A DNA stretch of 55,001 nt, from the NCBI RefSeq assembly GCF_023555005.1, contig NZ_JAMJPJ010000022.1, positions 1 to 55,001 of the forward strand. The letters run 5' to 3'. A program made the position numbers and the translations under genes. This document shows, in pieces, positions 41,179 through 52,582 of this stretch. The notes below the pieces were generated by a model. That model had not been told where the DNA came from. It saw only the letters and a program-made list of their open reading frames with translations, and searched no databases. How positions within the stretch are numbered: position 1 is the first letter of the stretch; the number at the start of each line of letters is the position of its first letter. This DNA comes from Halomonas llamarensis (GTDB lineage Bacteria; Pseudomonadota; Gammaproteobacteria; Pseudomonadales; Halomonadaceae).

Positions 41179-42549
41179 TTATTTGCCGATGCAGAAGCTG
41201 CCAAAAATCTCACCGAGGAGATCATCGGCGCTAAATTCACCGGTAATTTCGCCTAACGCTTGTTGCGCGTCGCGCAGGTCTTCGGCAAGGAGCTCACCGG
41301 CGCCGAAGCCGTCTAACTGCGTTCGGCCCGCTTCTAGCGCAGCGTGCGCGCGGTCGAGGGCATCGAGGTGGCGGCGGCGGGCGGAGAAGCGTCCTTCGGT
41401 GGTTGCGGAAAACCCCATGATCTCTTTGAGGTGTGTTTTTAGCTTATCCACACCCTCGCCGGTTTTTGCCGAAAGCCGCAGCGTTGGATGCGCTGTGGAT
41501 ACGTCGATTTCTGCGGGTTCTTCGCTGGTATCGATTTTGTTGCGCACTAGCGTTAGGCGCCCGCGGTCTGGCAAGCGTTCGACAAATTCCGGCCAAATCG
41601 CCATTGGATCGGTGGCGTCTGTGGTGGTGGCATCAACGAGCAGCAGCACACGGTCAGCCTTTTCGATCTCCGCCCAGGCGCGGGCGACGCCGATTTTCTC
41701 CACCGCATCTGGCGTATCGCGCAGCCCTGCGGTATCAATGATGTGCAGCGGCATTCCGTCGATGTGAATATGTTCACGCAGCACGTCGCGGGTGGTGCCA
41801 GCAATATCGGTCACAATCGCGGTTTCCTGCTCGGTAAGCGCGTTTAACAGACTTGATTTACCCGCGTTGGGGCGACCCGCGATGACCACGCTCATGCCTT
41901 CACGCATGAGCGCACCCTGACCTGCGGCGGCGCGCACTTGAGTAAGCTCTTGCTCAACGCCGTTGAGCATGTTCGCGACGTTGCCATCGGCAAGAAAATC
42001 GATCTCTTCTTCGGGAAAATCGATCGCTGCTTCCACATAGATGCGCAGCTCAATTAGCCGCTGCACCAGTGCGTGAACCCGTTGAGAGAAATCCCCTTGC
42101 AACGAACGCACCGCATTTTCTGCCGCGGAGCGCGAGGTGGCGTCGATCAAATCCGCTATTGCCTCGGCCTGGGCAAGGTCGAGTTTGTCGTTTAAAAAGG
42201 CGCGCTCGGAGAACTCGCCGGGCCGCGCTAGGCGCGCGCCAAGCTGTACACAGCGCTCCAACAGCAGATCCATGATCACCGGGCCGCCGTGCCCCTGTAG
42301 CTCGAGTATGTCTTCGCCGGTAAAAGAGTTCGGCCCGGCAAAGAAGAGCGCAATTCCCTCGTCGATAATGTCGTTTTCACCGTTAAACGGCCCAAAGTGG
42401 GCGTAGCGCGGCCTGGGGCAGTGGCCGACAATCTCTTCGGCCAGCTGGCGGCTATCAGGGCCTGAAAGGCGAATAATTCCGACCCCGCCGCGCCCGGGTG
42501 GCGTGGCAAGCGCGGCAATGGTGTCAGCGGTATAGAGTCGTTCTGCCAT
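41179..42549 (-). CDS. mnmE: tRNA modification GTPase MnmE
   Basis: 456 residues from the ATG at 42549 (a start at 42561 is possible; one at 42615 is not supported). Domains: N-terminal folate-binding (1-120), helical, and an inserted G domain with [17 protein letters not shown] and the NKID loop; the C-terminal C-I-G-K motif is the catalytic Cys453. It works with MnmG, here 13 kb away on the far side of an unrelated gene block. Confidence 0.97.
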   Translation of the reverse strand: MAERLYTADTIAALATPPGRGGVGIIRLSGPDSRQLAEEIVGHCPRPRYAHFGPFNGENDIIDEGIALFFAGPNSFTGEDILELQGHGGPVIMDLLLERCVQLGARLARPGEFSERAFLNDKLDLAQAEAIADLIDATSRSAAENAVRSLQGDFSQRVHALVQRLIELRIYVEAAIDFPEEEIDFLADGNVANMLNGVEQELTQVRAAAGQGALMREGMSVVIAGRPNAGKSSLLNALTEQETAIVTDIAGTTRDVLREHIHIDGMPLHIIDTAGLRDTPDAVEKIGVARAWAEIEKADRVLLLVDATTTDATDPMAIWPEFVERLPDRGRLTLVRNKIDTSEEPAEIDVSTAHPTLRLSAKTGEGVDKLKTHLKEIMGFSATTEGRFSARRRHLDALDRAHAALEAGRTQLDGFGAGELLAEDLRDAQQALGEITGEFSADDLLGEIFGSFCIGK

Positions 42550-42600
42550 GATGTTTTCCATGTTTTTCGCTGTATTGTGATTTCCTTCGCCCGCAAACGC

Positions 42601-42627
42601 CAGACCCCCGCACAAGGCGGGGGTCTG
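42601..42627 (-). other. Perfect 11-bp hairpin between yidC and mnmE
   Basis: Arms CAGACCCCCGC (42601-42611) and GCGGGGGTCTG (42617-42627) with a 5-nt loop. No T-run follows on the minus strand, so it may be a Rho-assisted or weak terminator, or a 3'-end stabiliser of the yidC transcript. Confidence 0.6.
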
Positions 42628-42650
42628 ATTAACGTAAGCGAAGCGATTGG

Positions 42651-44348
42651 CTACTTGGTTCGCTTGCCTTTGCCGACGTTGGGATCATTCTCTATTTGGC
42701 GCGTAATAAGGTACTGCTGCGCCACTGAGATAATGTTGTTCACTACCCAGTAGATGACCAGCCCCGCCGGGAACCAAAGGAAGAAGAAGGTAAAGATAAT
42801 TGGCAGCATCTTCATGATCTTCGCCTGCATCGGGTCTGGCGGTGTCGGGTTGAGCAATTGTTGCACGAACATCGACGCGCCCATCAGGATCGGCAGAATG
42901 AAGTACGGGTCTTTTATCGACAGATCCTGAATCCAGAACATGAACGGCGCATGGCGCAGCTCAACCGATTCCAGCAGCATCCAGTAGAGGGCGATAAAGA
43001 CCGGCATCTGTACCAGAATGGGGAGACAGCCGCCGAGCGGATTGATCTTCTCTTTCTGGTAGAACTTCATCATCTCTTGCGACATTTTCTGACGGTCGTC
43101 GCCGTACTGCTCTTTGAGGCGCTGCATCTCTGGGCCGAGTTTTCGCATCCGCGCCATCGACTTGTAGGCTTTGGCCGAGAGCGGGAAAAGCACAAGCTTG
43201 ACCAACACGGTTAGCAGTACGATCGACCAGCCCCAGTTGCCCACCACATCGTGGATTTTATCCAACAGCCAGAACAACGGGTTGGCGATGAACCACAGCC
43301 AGCCGTAATCCACGGTGAGCTCAAGATTCGGAGCGACTTGCTCCAGGTGGTCTTGAACCTTAGGCCCCATATAGAGCGTCGCGCCAAGCGTGGCTTCACT
43401 CTCTGGTGAGATCTGCTGAATCGGACCGGCAAACGCCGCGACGTTGCGATTACGTGAATCGGTGCTTGCATAGTAGAGGTTCTGCTGATCTTGCGGCGGC
43501 GCCCAGGCTGAGACGAAGTAGTGCTGAATCATCGCGACCCAGCCGCCTTCGGCCTCGCGGTTAGAAAACTCGCCGTTTTGGATCGTTTCGAAATCAACCT
43601 TCTGGTAGCGCTCTTCTGGCGTCGAATAGGCCGCCCCTAGATAGGAGTTCATGCCGATTGCCACGCCGCTCGATGGATCGGCGCTATTGTCGCGTGCTAA
43701 CTGGCCGATAAAACGCGCGCTCACCGGTTCTTCAGTGTTGTTAGCGAGGTAATAGTTGACCTCAACCGCGTAGCTTCCGCGCTCAAACGTCAGCCGTTTG
43801 GTTATGTCAATGCCATTAATATCGGCACTAAGATCCACCGTTAGCTTTTCTTCACCGTCATGTAGCACGTACTTCGTTTTTTCTGGCGAGTAGGCAATAC
43901 GATTTGCTTCATCATTAAGCTGGATACCTGAGCGTGCGACATAGCTGCGTAGCTGGTTGTCGGAGAGCAACACGTAATTGCGCTCAGCATTGAGGCTTAA
44001 TTTATGCTGCGGTAACGCGGCATAGAGGATATCGCCGCCGAAAGGGTCGATACGCACATCAAGTACGTCGGTCGTGACGGCAATAAAGTCGCGGCTGTCC
44101 GTTTCACTTTCTTCAGCCGGCATGCTGTCGTCGATATCGCCCTGCTGAGTGCCGCTAGAGGGCACGCTAAGGCCGCCATCATCTTGCGTTGATTCTTGCG
44201 TTGCTTCTGGGGTCGAGCCGTTACGCTGTACGATTTCGGTGGAAGACGGCGTATCAACCGGCTGACTATAGTCCTGACTCCATTGAACAACCAAGAGGTA
44301 GGCTAAAACAGCCAATGGAATCAGTAGGATAAGTCGTTTTACGTCCAT
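42651..44348 (-). CDS. yidC: Membrane protein insertase YidC
   Basis: 565 residues from the ATG at 44348. First membrane segment at about 5-22, a large periplasmic beta domain (about 60-340) and the conserved five-helix insertase core near the C terminus, with the groove Arg in the region around [15 protein letters not shown]. It inserts proteins such as AtpE (made from the atp operon in this window) into the inner membrane. An in-frame start at 44417 would precede the signal-anchor by 23 residues and is rejected. Confidence 0.97.
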   Translation of the reverse strand: MDVKRLILLIPLAVLAYLLVVQWSQDYSQPVDTPSSTEIVQRNGSTPEATQESTQDDGGLSVPSSGTQQGDIDDSMPAEESETDSRDFIAVTTDVLDVRIDPFGGDILYAALPQHKLSLNAERNYVLLSDNQLRSYVARSGIQLNDEANRIAYSPEKTKYVLHDGEEKLTVDLSADINGIDITKRLTFERGSYAVEVNYYLANNTEEPVSARFIGQLARDNSADPSSGVAIGMNSYLGAAYSTPEERYQKVDFETIQNGEFSNREAEGGWVAMIQHYFVSAWAPPQDQQNLYYASTDSRNRNVAAFAGPIQQISPESEATLGATLYMGPKVQDHLEQVAPNLELTVDYGWLWFIANPLFWLLDKIHDVVGNWGWSIVLLTVLVKLVLFPLSAKAYKSMARMRKLGPEMQRLKEQYGDDRQKMSQEMMKFYQKEKINPLGGCLPILVQMPVFIALYWMLLESVELRHAPFMFWIQDLSIKDPYFILPILMGASMFVQQLLNPTPPDPMQAKIMKMLPIIFTFFFLWFPAGLVIYWVVNNIISVAQQYLITRQIENDPNVGKGKRTK

Positions 44349-44417
44349 GAGGGTTCTGCCCGCTGGGTGGTGAACATGCTGATGGCGCAGTGTGATTTTA
44401 CTCGACCTATGACACAC

Positions 44418-44439
44418 AAAAGCCTGCCAAGCGGCAGGC
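44418..44439 (-). terminator. Hairpin terminator between rnpA and yidC
   Basis: Arms GCCTGCC (44422-44428) and GGCAGGC (44433-44439) with a 4-nt loop, followed on the minus strand by TTTTG. It fits a partial terminator that would lower read-through from rpmH-rnpA into yidC. The small gene yidD, often located here, is absent. Confidence 0.65.
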
Positions 44440-44465
44440 CGAGGTCGAGCGGTAAAACGTAGCCG

Positions 44466-44831
44466 TCAAGCGTCACGTTGCGCTTCGCACTGCAGACGTT
44501 TCCACATGCCGTGTAGCTGGCGATGTAACGTTTCGTTATCGAGATCATCAACGCCTCGTCGTGCCAGAACCACGATATCAACCGCAGGTAACTGGTGTTG
44601 GCGTAAGCGAATAGATTCCCGTACGAGCCGTTTGAAACGGTTGCGTTGCACGGCAAGCTTCACATTCTTTTTGCTGACCACAAGCCCAAGTCGGGGATGC
44701 CCGAGAGTATTCCAGCGTGCTAGTGCCATCATACCCTTGCCATGAACTTTAAGATCAGCGTGTTCGAAAACGTGACGGAAATCCTCGGGGCTGAGTAGTC
44801 GTAAGCGCCGAGGATAGCCTTGACTGAGCAC
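44466..44831 (-). CDS. rnpA: Ribonuclease P protein component
   Basis: About 121 residues from a GTG at 44831 (GGA 7 bases upstream; a TTG at 44837 is the alternative). The RNase P protein signature is RNRFKRLVRES, with the N-terminal RLRLLSPEDF typical of the family. It binds the M1 RNA and helps remove tRNA 5' leaders. It follows rpmH by a few bases on the same strand. Confidence 0.94.
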   Translation of the reverse strand: MLSQGYPRRLRLLSPEDFRHVFEHADLKVHGKGMMALARWNTLGHPRLGLVVSKKNVKLAVQRNRFKRLVRESIRLRQHQLPAVDIVVLARRGVDDLDNETLHRQLHGMWKRLQCEAQRDA

Positions 44832-44844
44832 ACGCAATCCGAAA

Positions 44845-44979
44845 TCAGGCGCTCAGACGCTTGCGGCCTTTGGCACGACGGCGTGAGATCACGGCACGGC
44901 CGTTTTTGGTTGCCATACGAGCACGGAAACCATGCGCGCGCTTGCGCTTAAGAACGCTGGGTTGAAAAGTGCGTTTCAT
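44845..44979 (-). CDS. rpmH: 50S ribosomal protein L34
   Basis: 44 residues beginning [18 protein letters not shown] and ending GRKRLSA, the standard L34 length and sequence. It is too short for automatic ORF listing at 60 codons but is unmistakable. It is the first gene of rpmH-rnpA, and its promoter lies 98-126 bp upstream. Confidence 0.98.
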   Translation of the reverse strand: MKRTFQPSVLKRKRAHGFRARMATKNGRAVISRRRAKGRKRLSA

Positions 44980-45076
44980 AACTCGTTATTCCCACGTGGT
45001 TTTTGGACAGAATGTCGATTTTAAGAGACCTAAACCAGCAGGCACTGGCATAGGGAGATCCAATTCAAGACCGGAA

Positions 45077-45105
45077 ATTGTAGAGCCTTACCGCGATAGG
45101 TGCAA
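45077..45105 (-). promoter_or_regulatory. Sigma-70 promoter of rpmH-rnpA
   Basis: On the minus strand TTGCAC (45105-45100) and TACAAT (45082-45077) are 17 bp apart, a near-consensus promoter 98 bp ahead of the L34 start. It points away from dnaA. Confidence 0.8.
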
Positions 45106-45440
45106 TTTTTTTGTCGAGCCACCGTGATGGTGTTATGCGCCGTTATGCTTCGTTCTGATCAAAATGACACTGTAATTACTATAATAGTATTATTTAAATA
45201 TAGCTGTTATTAATAGTGGGGATATGATTTGTGGATAAGTGGTTTTAATCATTTATTAACAATTATTTAGATGATTTAAAAATGTGTGGATAAGCGGTTA
45301 TTTAACAGGGGAGTAGCTGTGGGAAAGCGGTGCAAAAGCAAGGATAAATCGCGGCTATTAAAAAGCCTACCATGCTTATTCAAGGGGTGTTTATGACTTG
45401 GTAAGAGGGTTATCCACAGAAAATATTTAGCGGTGCGCTG

Positions 45441-45471
45441 TGTGGATAACTGGCTTTTGGGGCGCTACAAT
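45441..45471 (+). promoter_or_regulatory. Likely dnaA promoter overlapping a DnaA box
   Basis: TACAAT at 45466-45471 is a good -10 box; at 16-18 bp upstream the -35 falls inside the DnaA box 45441-45449 and is weak (TGGATA or similar). A bound DnaA would block this promoter, which would give autorepression. The start is 32 bp ahead of the dnaA GTG. Confidence 0.5.
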
Positions 45472-45502
45472 GTTCGGCCGTTTTCAACCGAAGGTGAGTT
45501 GA

Positions 45503-46969
45503 GTGTCTCTCGCGCTATGGCAACAGTGTCTGGACTATCTACAGGACGAACTGAATTCACAGCAGTTCAATACCTGGATACGTCCCCTTCAAGCAGAGGA
45601 GGGGGAGTCCAACGAGCTGCGCTTGTTAGCGCCTAATCGCTTTGTACGCGATTGGGTGAGTGACAAGTATGCCAAGCGTATTAGCGAACTGATACGAGAG
45701 CTTGCGCCGAGCAAACCGCCAAAAGTGAGCTTAACGGTAGGTAGTCGCCGCGTAGCTGCTGCGCAACCCCAGCCGCGTGATCTTGGTAACCCGGTTTCCG
45801 CATCGCCGACACAACCGTCAGCACCGGCAGTGAGCACACCGCCGCGCGGCGATATCGCCGACGAGCGCGAGATTGATCAGCTGCGCGAAGAGCAGGCGTC
45901 AAGGCGCCCCAAGGAGCGCCAAGTTCAGGTAGAAGGGGGGCTGAAACACAATAGCGGCTTAAACCCCAATTTCACCTTCGACACGTTTGTAGAAGGTAAA
46001 TCTAACCAGCTGGCGAGAGCCGCCTCGCGCCAAGTGTCAGAAAACCCCGGTGGGGCTTACAACCCGCTTTTCTTATACGGTGGCGTGGGTCTAGGTAAAA
46101 CTCACTTAATGCACGCGGTAGGCAATGCGCTGGCCGTCCGGCGCGAGAATGCGCAGGTGGTGTACTTACACTCTGAACGCTTTGTTGCCGATATGGTGAA
46201 AGCCCTCCAGCTAAATGCGATTAACGACTTTAAGCGCTTTTATCGCAGTGTGGATGCGTTACTGATTGATGATATTCAGTTTTTCGCCGGTAAAGAGCGC
46301 TCTCAAGAGGAGTTTTTCCATACGTTCAATGCGCTGTTAGAGGGTGGGCAGCAAATGATCCTGACCTCTGACCGCTACCCCAAAGAGATTAGTGGCGTCG
46401 AAGAGCGCTTAAAATCTCGCTTTGGTTGGGGGTTGACCGTTGCCATTGAGCCACCAGAGCTTGAGACGCGCGTGGCCATTTTGATGAAAAAGGCCGAGCA
46501 GACCAAAGTGGATTTGCCTCACGATGCGGCCTTCTTTATCGCCCAAAAGATTCGTTCCAACGTGCGCGAGTTAGAAGGGGCGTTAAAGAAAGTAATCGCC
46601 GATTCCCACTTTATGGGCAAGCCAATCACCCAGGATTTTATCCGTGAATCACTAAAAGATTTGCTCGCGCTGCAAGATAAGCAGGTCGGTGTGGATAATA
46701 TTCAGCGTACTGTGGCTGAGTATTACAAAATTAAAATTGCAGATTTGCTCTCCAAGCGGCGTTCGCGTTCGGTTGCTCGCCCACGGCAAGTGGCGATGGC
46801 GTTGGCCAAAGAGCTCACTAACCATAGCCTGCCGGAAATTGGTGATGCTTTCGGTGGGCGGGATCACACGACGGTATTGCACGCCTGCCGTAAAGTAAAA
46901 GCCTTGCAAGAAGAAAGCGCGGATATCCGTGAAGACTACAAGAACCTGCTGCGCTTACTGACTAGCTAA
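45503..46969 (+). CDS. dnaA: Chromosomal replication initiator DnaA
   Basis: 488 residues from a GTG at 45503 with AAGGTGAG upstream. Domain I (1-90, helical, binds DnaB and partners) is joined by a variable Pro/Gln-rich linker (about 90-150) to the AAA+ domain: Walker [11 protein letters not shown], Walker B LLIDDIQF. Domain IV (about 375-488) carries the DnaA-box-reading helix-turn-helix and the [11 protein letters not shown] signature. A perfect DnaA box also lies inside the gene (46690-46698). Confidence 0.98.
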   Translation: MSLALWQQCLDYLQDELNSQQFNTWIRPLQAEEGESNELRLLAPNRFVRDWVSDKYAKRISELIRELAPSKPPKVSLTVGSRRVAAAQPQPRDLGNPVSASPTQPSAPAVSTPPRGDIADEREIDQLREEQASRRPKERQVQVEGGLKHNSGLNPNFTFDTFVEGKSNQLARAASRQVSENPGGAYNPLFLYGGVGLGKTHLMHAVGNALAVRRENAQVVYLHSERFVADMVKALQLNAINDFKRFYRSVDALLIDDIQFFAGKERSQEEFFHTFNALLEGGQQMILTSDRYPKEISGVEERLKSRFGWGLTVAIEPPELETRVAILMKKAEQTKVDLPHDAAFFIAQKIRSNVRELEGALKKVIADSHFMGKPITQDFIRESLKDLLALQDKQVGVDNIQRTVAEYYKIKIADLLSKRRSRSVARPRQVAMALAKELTNHSLPEIGDAFGGRDHTTVLHACRKVKALQEESADIREDYKNLLRLLTS

Positions 46970-46979
46970 TCACCGACTA

Positions 46980-47008
46980 AATCTGTTATCGATCTAATCT
47001 GTTATCGA
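46980..47008 (+). repeat. 13-bp direct repeat between dnaA and dnaN
   Basis: AATCTGTTATCGA occurs at 46980-46992 and 46996-47008, 16 bp apart, in the 71-bp dnaA-dnaN gap. It may mark a small duplication or a binding site; nothing known is recognised. Confidence 0.6.
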
Positions 47009-47040
47009 CAACCGTGTCACCGACTATTTTTGGAGCGCCG

Positions 47041-48144
47041 ATGAAATTTTCCATTTCCCGTGAGGCACTGCTGCGTCCGCTAACATTGGTGGCCGGGGTG
47101 GTCGAGCGCCGACAAACGCTTCCCGTGCTCTCTAATGTGCTGATCGAAATCGAAGGCGATCAAGTCGCCCTTACCGGCACGGATTTAGAAGTTGAGCTGG
47201 TGGGACGTACGGTGGCCAGTCACGTTGAGCAGGAAGGGGCAGCGACTGTACCGGCACGTAAGCTGATGGATATTTGTAAATCGCTGCCGGAGCAGGCCGA
47301 AATACAGCTAGCGGTAGAAGAAGGACGTGCGGTGCTTCGCAGTGGTCGCTCACGTTTTACGCTGTCGACGTTGCCGGTAGCCGAGTTTCCTAACATTGAA
47401 GATAACGAAGGCAGCCAAGAGCTTAGCGTTCCGCGGGGTACGCTGAAACATCTGATTGAGTCGACGTCTTTTGCGATGGCGCAGCAGGATGTGCGCTACT
47501 ATCTCAACGGCATGCTGTTGGAAATCCAAAGCAATTTGTTACGCGCTGTAGCCACTGATGGTCACCGCTTATCGATGTGTTCGCGCTCAGTCGAGGTGAC
47601 CGTTGAGCAGCCACACAAGCTGATTGTGCCACGCAAAGGAATCCTTGAGCTTGCACGCCTCTTGGACGATAGCGATGAGCCAGTGAGCTTAACGCTAGGT
47701 TCTACGCATATCCGTGCGCATACCGGCGATTTCACCTTCACGTCTAAGCTAATCGACGGCAAATTTCCGGATTACGAGCGTGTTGTACCGCGCAACGGCG
47801 ACAGAGTGTTATTGGCAGAGCGTGCCGCGTTACGTCAAGTGCTATCGCGTACGGCGATTCTATCTAACGAAAAGTACCGGGGTGTTCGGCTTTATCTAGA
47901 GCCTAACAACTTAAAGGTAATGGCCAATAATCCCGAGCAAGAAGAAGCCGAGGAAAATATTGCCGTCGAATATAACGGACCCTCGATGGAGATTGGTTTT
48001 AACGTGGGTTATCTCGTTGATGTGCTAACGGTGCTTGATGAAGAGCGTATGCAGATGACGTTCGCCGACCCCAACAGTAGCGCGCTAATGGAAGAGCCCG
48101 GTGGAGGGGATGCGCTATACGTTGTGATGCCCATGCGGTTATAA
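47041..48144 (+). CDS. dnaN: DNA polymerase III beta subunit (sliding clamp)
   Basis: 367 residues from the ATG at 47041; an in-frame start at 47014 is rejected because MKFSISREALL is the family N terminus. Three clamp domains of about 120 residues each; the C-terminal VVMPMRL completes the hydrophobic cleft that binds polymerase and other partners. Second gene of the dnaA operon. Confidence 0.98.
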   Translation: MKFSISREALLRPLTLVAGVVERRQTLPVLSNVLIEIEGDQVALTGTDLEVELVGRTVASHVEQEGAATVPARKLMDICKSLPEQAEIQLAVEEGRAVLRSGRSRFTLSTLPVAEFPNIEDNEGSQELSVPRGTLKHLIESTSFAMAQQDVRYYLNGMLLEIQSNLLRAVATDGHRLSMCSRSVEVTVEQPHKLIVPRKGILELARLLDDSDEPVSLTLGSTHIRAHTGDFTFTSKLIDGKFPDYERVVPRNGDRVLLAERAALRQVLSRTAILSNEKYRGVRLYLEPNNLKVMANNPEQEEAEENIAVEYNGPSMEIGFNVGYLVDVLTVLDEERMQMTFADPNSSALMEEPGGGDALYVVMPMRL

Positions 48145-48187
48145 GTACTCAACTCATTAACGTGATGCTGGATTCGAATATTGTTAT

Positions 48188-48220
48188 GGCGGTGTCTCTT
48201 GTTTTAGAAGGGACGCCGCC
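48188..48220 (+). other. Hairpin in the dnaN-recF gap
   Basis: Arms GGCGGTGTCTC (48188-48198) and GGGACGCCGCC (48210-48220) pair almost fully, with an 11-nt loop. No T-run follows. It may be a weak terminator or reduce recF expression relative to dnaN; it also partly buries the GTG at 48224. Confidence 0.5.
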
Positions 48221-48244
48221 TTCGTGTATTTATTGGCAGCGGCA

Positions 48245-49384
48245 ATGAGTATTGAGCTGTTAAATTTTCAGGGGCTGCGAAACCTTGCGCCGGTTACGAT
48301 GGCACCTTGCGCACGTATTAACGTGATTAGTGGTCTCAATGGTAGCGGCAAAACGAGCCTGCTTGAAGGTATTCATATTCTGGGGATGGGGCGTTCGTTT
48401 AGAACGCGTCAGCTCAAGCATGCGATTCAGCAGGACACGGCACAGATGACGTTGTTTGCGCGTTTATCCGGGGACCCCCCAAGCACCCTTGGCGTGCGCC
48501 GCTTGCGCGACCAGCGTGAGCTGGAGCTACGCTTAAAAGGCAATAAAAATACCCGCCTGGCCGAGCTTGCAGAAACATTGCCGCTTCAGTTGATTAACCC
48601 TGATGCGTTTCGGTTGCTTGAAGGTTCGCCCGCGGGCCGGCGTGAATTTCTCGATTGGGGTGTGTTTCACGTGAAACATGACTTCCTAACGCTGTGGAAG
48701 CGGGCGCGTCGGGCGTTGAAACATCGGAATGCCCTTCTTAGGCGTGGTAGAATAGCCCCTTATGAGCTGGACGTTTGGGAGCATGAGCTAGCCAATAGTG
48801 GTGAGCTGATGGATCAACGGCGGCGAGAGTGGTTTAGCGCATTTTTACCCGTTTTTGAAGACACGCTTTCGACGCTGCTGCCGATGAAAGGGTTAACACT
48901 TCACTACGCACGCGGTTGGGATAAAAAGCGCGCTTTGGCCGACGTATTGACATCAAGCCGCCCAACCGATCAGCAAATGGGGTTTACCCAGCAAGGGCCG
49001 CAGCGCGCGGATTTGCGGATTAAAATCCACAAGCAACCGGCAATCGAGGTGCTTTCCAGAGGTCAACAGAAACTTGTTGTGAGCGCGTTGAAGCTTGCTC
49101 AAGGGCGATTTTTGGAAAGCAGCGTCAATCGGCACTGCGTGTATTTAATTGATGATTTGCCCGCTGAGCTTGATGAAAAGCATCGCCAGCGGTTTTGCGA
49201 ACTTCTTGAAGCGATGCAGTGCCAAGCATTTATTACCAGCGTCGAACCGACCGCCTTAAATAACCGATGGCTTTCTGGCACCACGGTGCAAATGTTTCAC
49301 GTGAAACATATTGAACAGGAAAACGCGTTGGCAGGAGAAAGCCTGTCGACGCTAAGTCAACTGGTGAGCGATAGCACATTGTGA
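48245..49384 (+). CDS. recF: DNA recombination and repair protein RecF
   Basis: About 379 residues from the ATG at 48245 (MSIELLNFQGLRN fits the family N terminus; a GTG at 48224 would add 7 residues). Walker A is GLNGSGKTSLLEGI and the C-terminal signature and Walker B read LSRGQQK and VYLIDDLPAELD. It loads RecA at gaps. Two parS sites are embedded in the frame (48663-48678 and 49293-49308), each coding FHVKH; the first lies at a site where the family usually has a similar peptide (DWGVFHV). Confidence 0.96.
   Translation: MSIELLNFQGLRNLAPVTMAPCARINVISGLNGSGKTSLLEGIHILGMGRSFRTRQLKHAIQQDTAQMTLFARLSGDPPSTLGVRRLRDQRELELRLKGNKNTRLAELAETLPLQLINPDAFRLLEGSPAGRREFLDWGVFHVKHDFLTLWKRARRALKHRNALLRRGRIAPYELDVWEHELANSGELMDQRRREWFSAFLPVFEDTLSTLLPMKGLTLHYARGWDKKRALADVLTSSRPTDQQMGFTQQGPQRADLRIKIHKQPAIEVLSRGQQKLVVSALKLAQGRFLESSVNRHCVYLIDDLPAELDEKHRQRFCELLEAMQCQAFITSVEPTALNNRWLSGTTVQMFHVKHIEQENALAGESLSTLSQLVSDSTL
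48663..48678. other. parS site 1, inside recF
   Basis: Perfect 16-bp palindrome TGTTTCACGTGAAACA, the ParB-binding consensus. In the recF frame it codes (G)VFHVKH. Confidence 0.95.
49293..49308. other. parS site 2, inside recF
   Basis: Perfect TGTTTCACGTGAAACA near the 3' end of recF, coding MFHVKH in the same frame as site 1. Confidence 0.95.
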
Positions 49385-49454
49385 CTCAGTGTTGACAACG
49401 GTGTCAGATAAACAAGGCGATACGGACAAATAGACTTCACGATGGAGTGATTAG

Positions 49455-51878
<2,424 letters not shown>

Positions 51879-51891
51879 ATGACAGCTTAAG

Positions 51892-51907
51892 TGTTTCACG
51901 TGAAACA
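51892..51907. other. parS site 3, downstream of gyrB
   Basis: Perfect TGTTTCACGTGAAACA in the short gyrB-gmhB gap, 13 bp past the gyrB stop. Confidence 0.95.
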
Positions 51908-51921
51908 TTTGTCATTGAAAC

Positions 51922-51954
51922 AACGGGTACAAGGCTTACAGCCTTGTACCCGTT
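51922..51954. terminator. Terminator between convergent gyrB and gmhB
   Basis: A 14-bp perfect stem, AACGGGTACAAGGC (51922-51935) and its complement (51941-51954), with loop TTACA, lies between the two stops. T-runs are short on both sides, but the stem is strong and symmetric, so it probably serves both genes. Confidence 0.8.
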
Positions 51955-51958
51955 CAAT

Positions 51959-52525
51959 TTAGGACACAGGATTTTCGTTAATTAGCCAGTCTGCAAAAGC
52001 GCTTAGATCATCAAATACCTGCGCTTTTTCTAAACCTATTCCCTTCGCTTCGGTTTTTTGGCCTTTCCCCGTTCTGACCAATATCGAGTGGCAGCCCACC
52101 GCTTCACCCGCTTGCAAATCGCGTAAGCTATCGCCAACCATCCAGCTTCCTTCTAGTGTTTTGCGTCCAAGTTTTTTCTGGATGTCCTCAAGTAACCCTG
52201 GCAGTGGCTTACGGCAGTGACAGATATCATCGGGACCATGGGGACAGTAAGCAATATGAGCAATCTCACCGCCTGCGTTGCTGACAAGCTTTTGTAAGCG
52301 CTTATGCATCGTCCCAAGCGTCTTTTCATCGTAATAGCCGCGTGCAATGCCCGATTGGTTAGTTGCCACGGCAAGGGTGTAGCCTGCTTTATATAACCGA
52401 GCCATAGCGTCAATAGCACTAGGATAGGGGATCCATTCTGCGAGTGATTTGATATAAGCATCAGAGTCTTGATTGATGACGCCGTCACGGTCGAGAATGA
52501 TTAAGCGTTCGGGAAGTAAAGACAT
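51959..52525 (-). CDS. gmhB: D-glycero-beta-D-manno-heptose 1,7-bisphosphate 7-phosphatase
   Basis: 188 residues from the ATG at 52525 (a TTG at 52555 would add 10). HAD motif I is ILDRDGVIN; the zinc site is C-P-H-x6-C-H-C in PHGPDDICHC, which sets GmhB apart from histidinol phosphatases; motif IV region is MVGDSLRDLQAG. It acts in ADP-heptose synthesis for the LPS inner core. In Pseudomonas, gmhB also lies near gyrB, but glyS, glyQ and other usual neighbours are missing here because mobile-element debris begins just beyond. Confidence 0.92.
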   Translation of the reverse strand: MSLLPERLIILDRDGVINQDSDAYIKSLAEWIPYPSAIDAMARLYKAGYTLAVATNQSGIARGYYDEKTLGTMHKRLQKLVSNAGGEIAHIAYCPHGPDDICHCRKPLPGLLEDIQKKLGRKTLEGSWMVGDSLRDLQAGEAVGCHSILVRTGKGQKTEAKGIGLEKAQVFDDLSAFADWLINENPVS

Positions 52526-52566
52526 TGAGGGTCTCGGACAGTCAGATAACGTCAATCAATTATATA

Positions 52567-52582
52567 TGTTTCACGTGAAACA
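52567..52582. other. parS site 4, upstream of gmhB
   Basis: Perfect TGTTTCACGTGAAACA in the gmhB upstream region, the last of the four sites in 3.9 kb. Confidence 0.95.

Larger units (their letters stand above)
44980..45502. other. Best oriC candidate, rpmH-dnaA intergenic region
   Basis: This 523-bp gap lies between divergent rpmH and dnaA, the place of oriC in Pseudomonas and relatives. Four perfect DnaA boxes lie at 45230-45238, 45285-45293 (both TGTGGATAA), 45410-45418 (TTATCCACA) and 45441-45449 (TGTGGATAA). An AT-rich stretch at about 45165-45290 (tracts such as TATTATTTAAATATAG and TTATTAACAATTATTTAG) could be the unwinding element. The density of boxes and the AT-rich block exceed those of the mnmG-side region. 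Confidence 0.8.
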
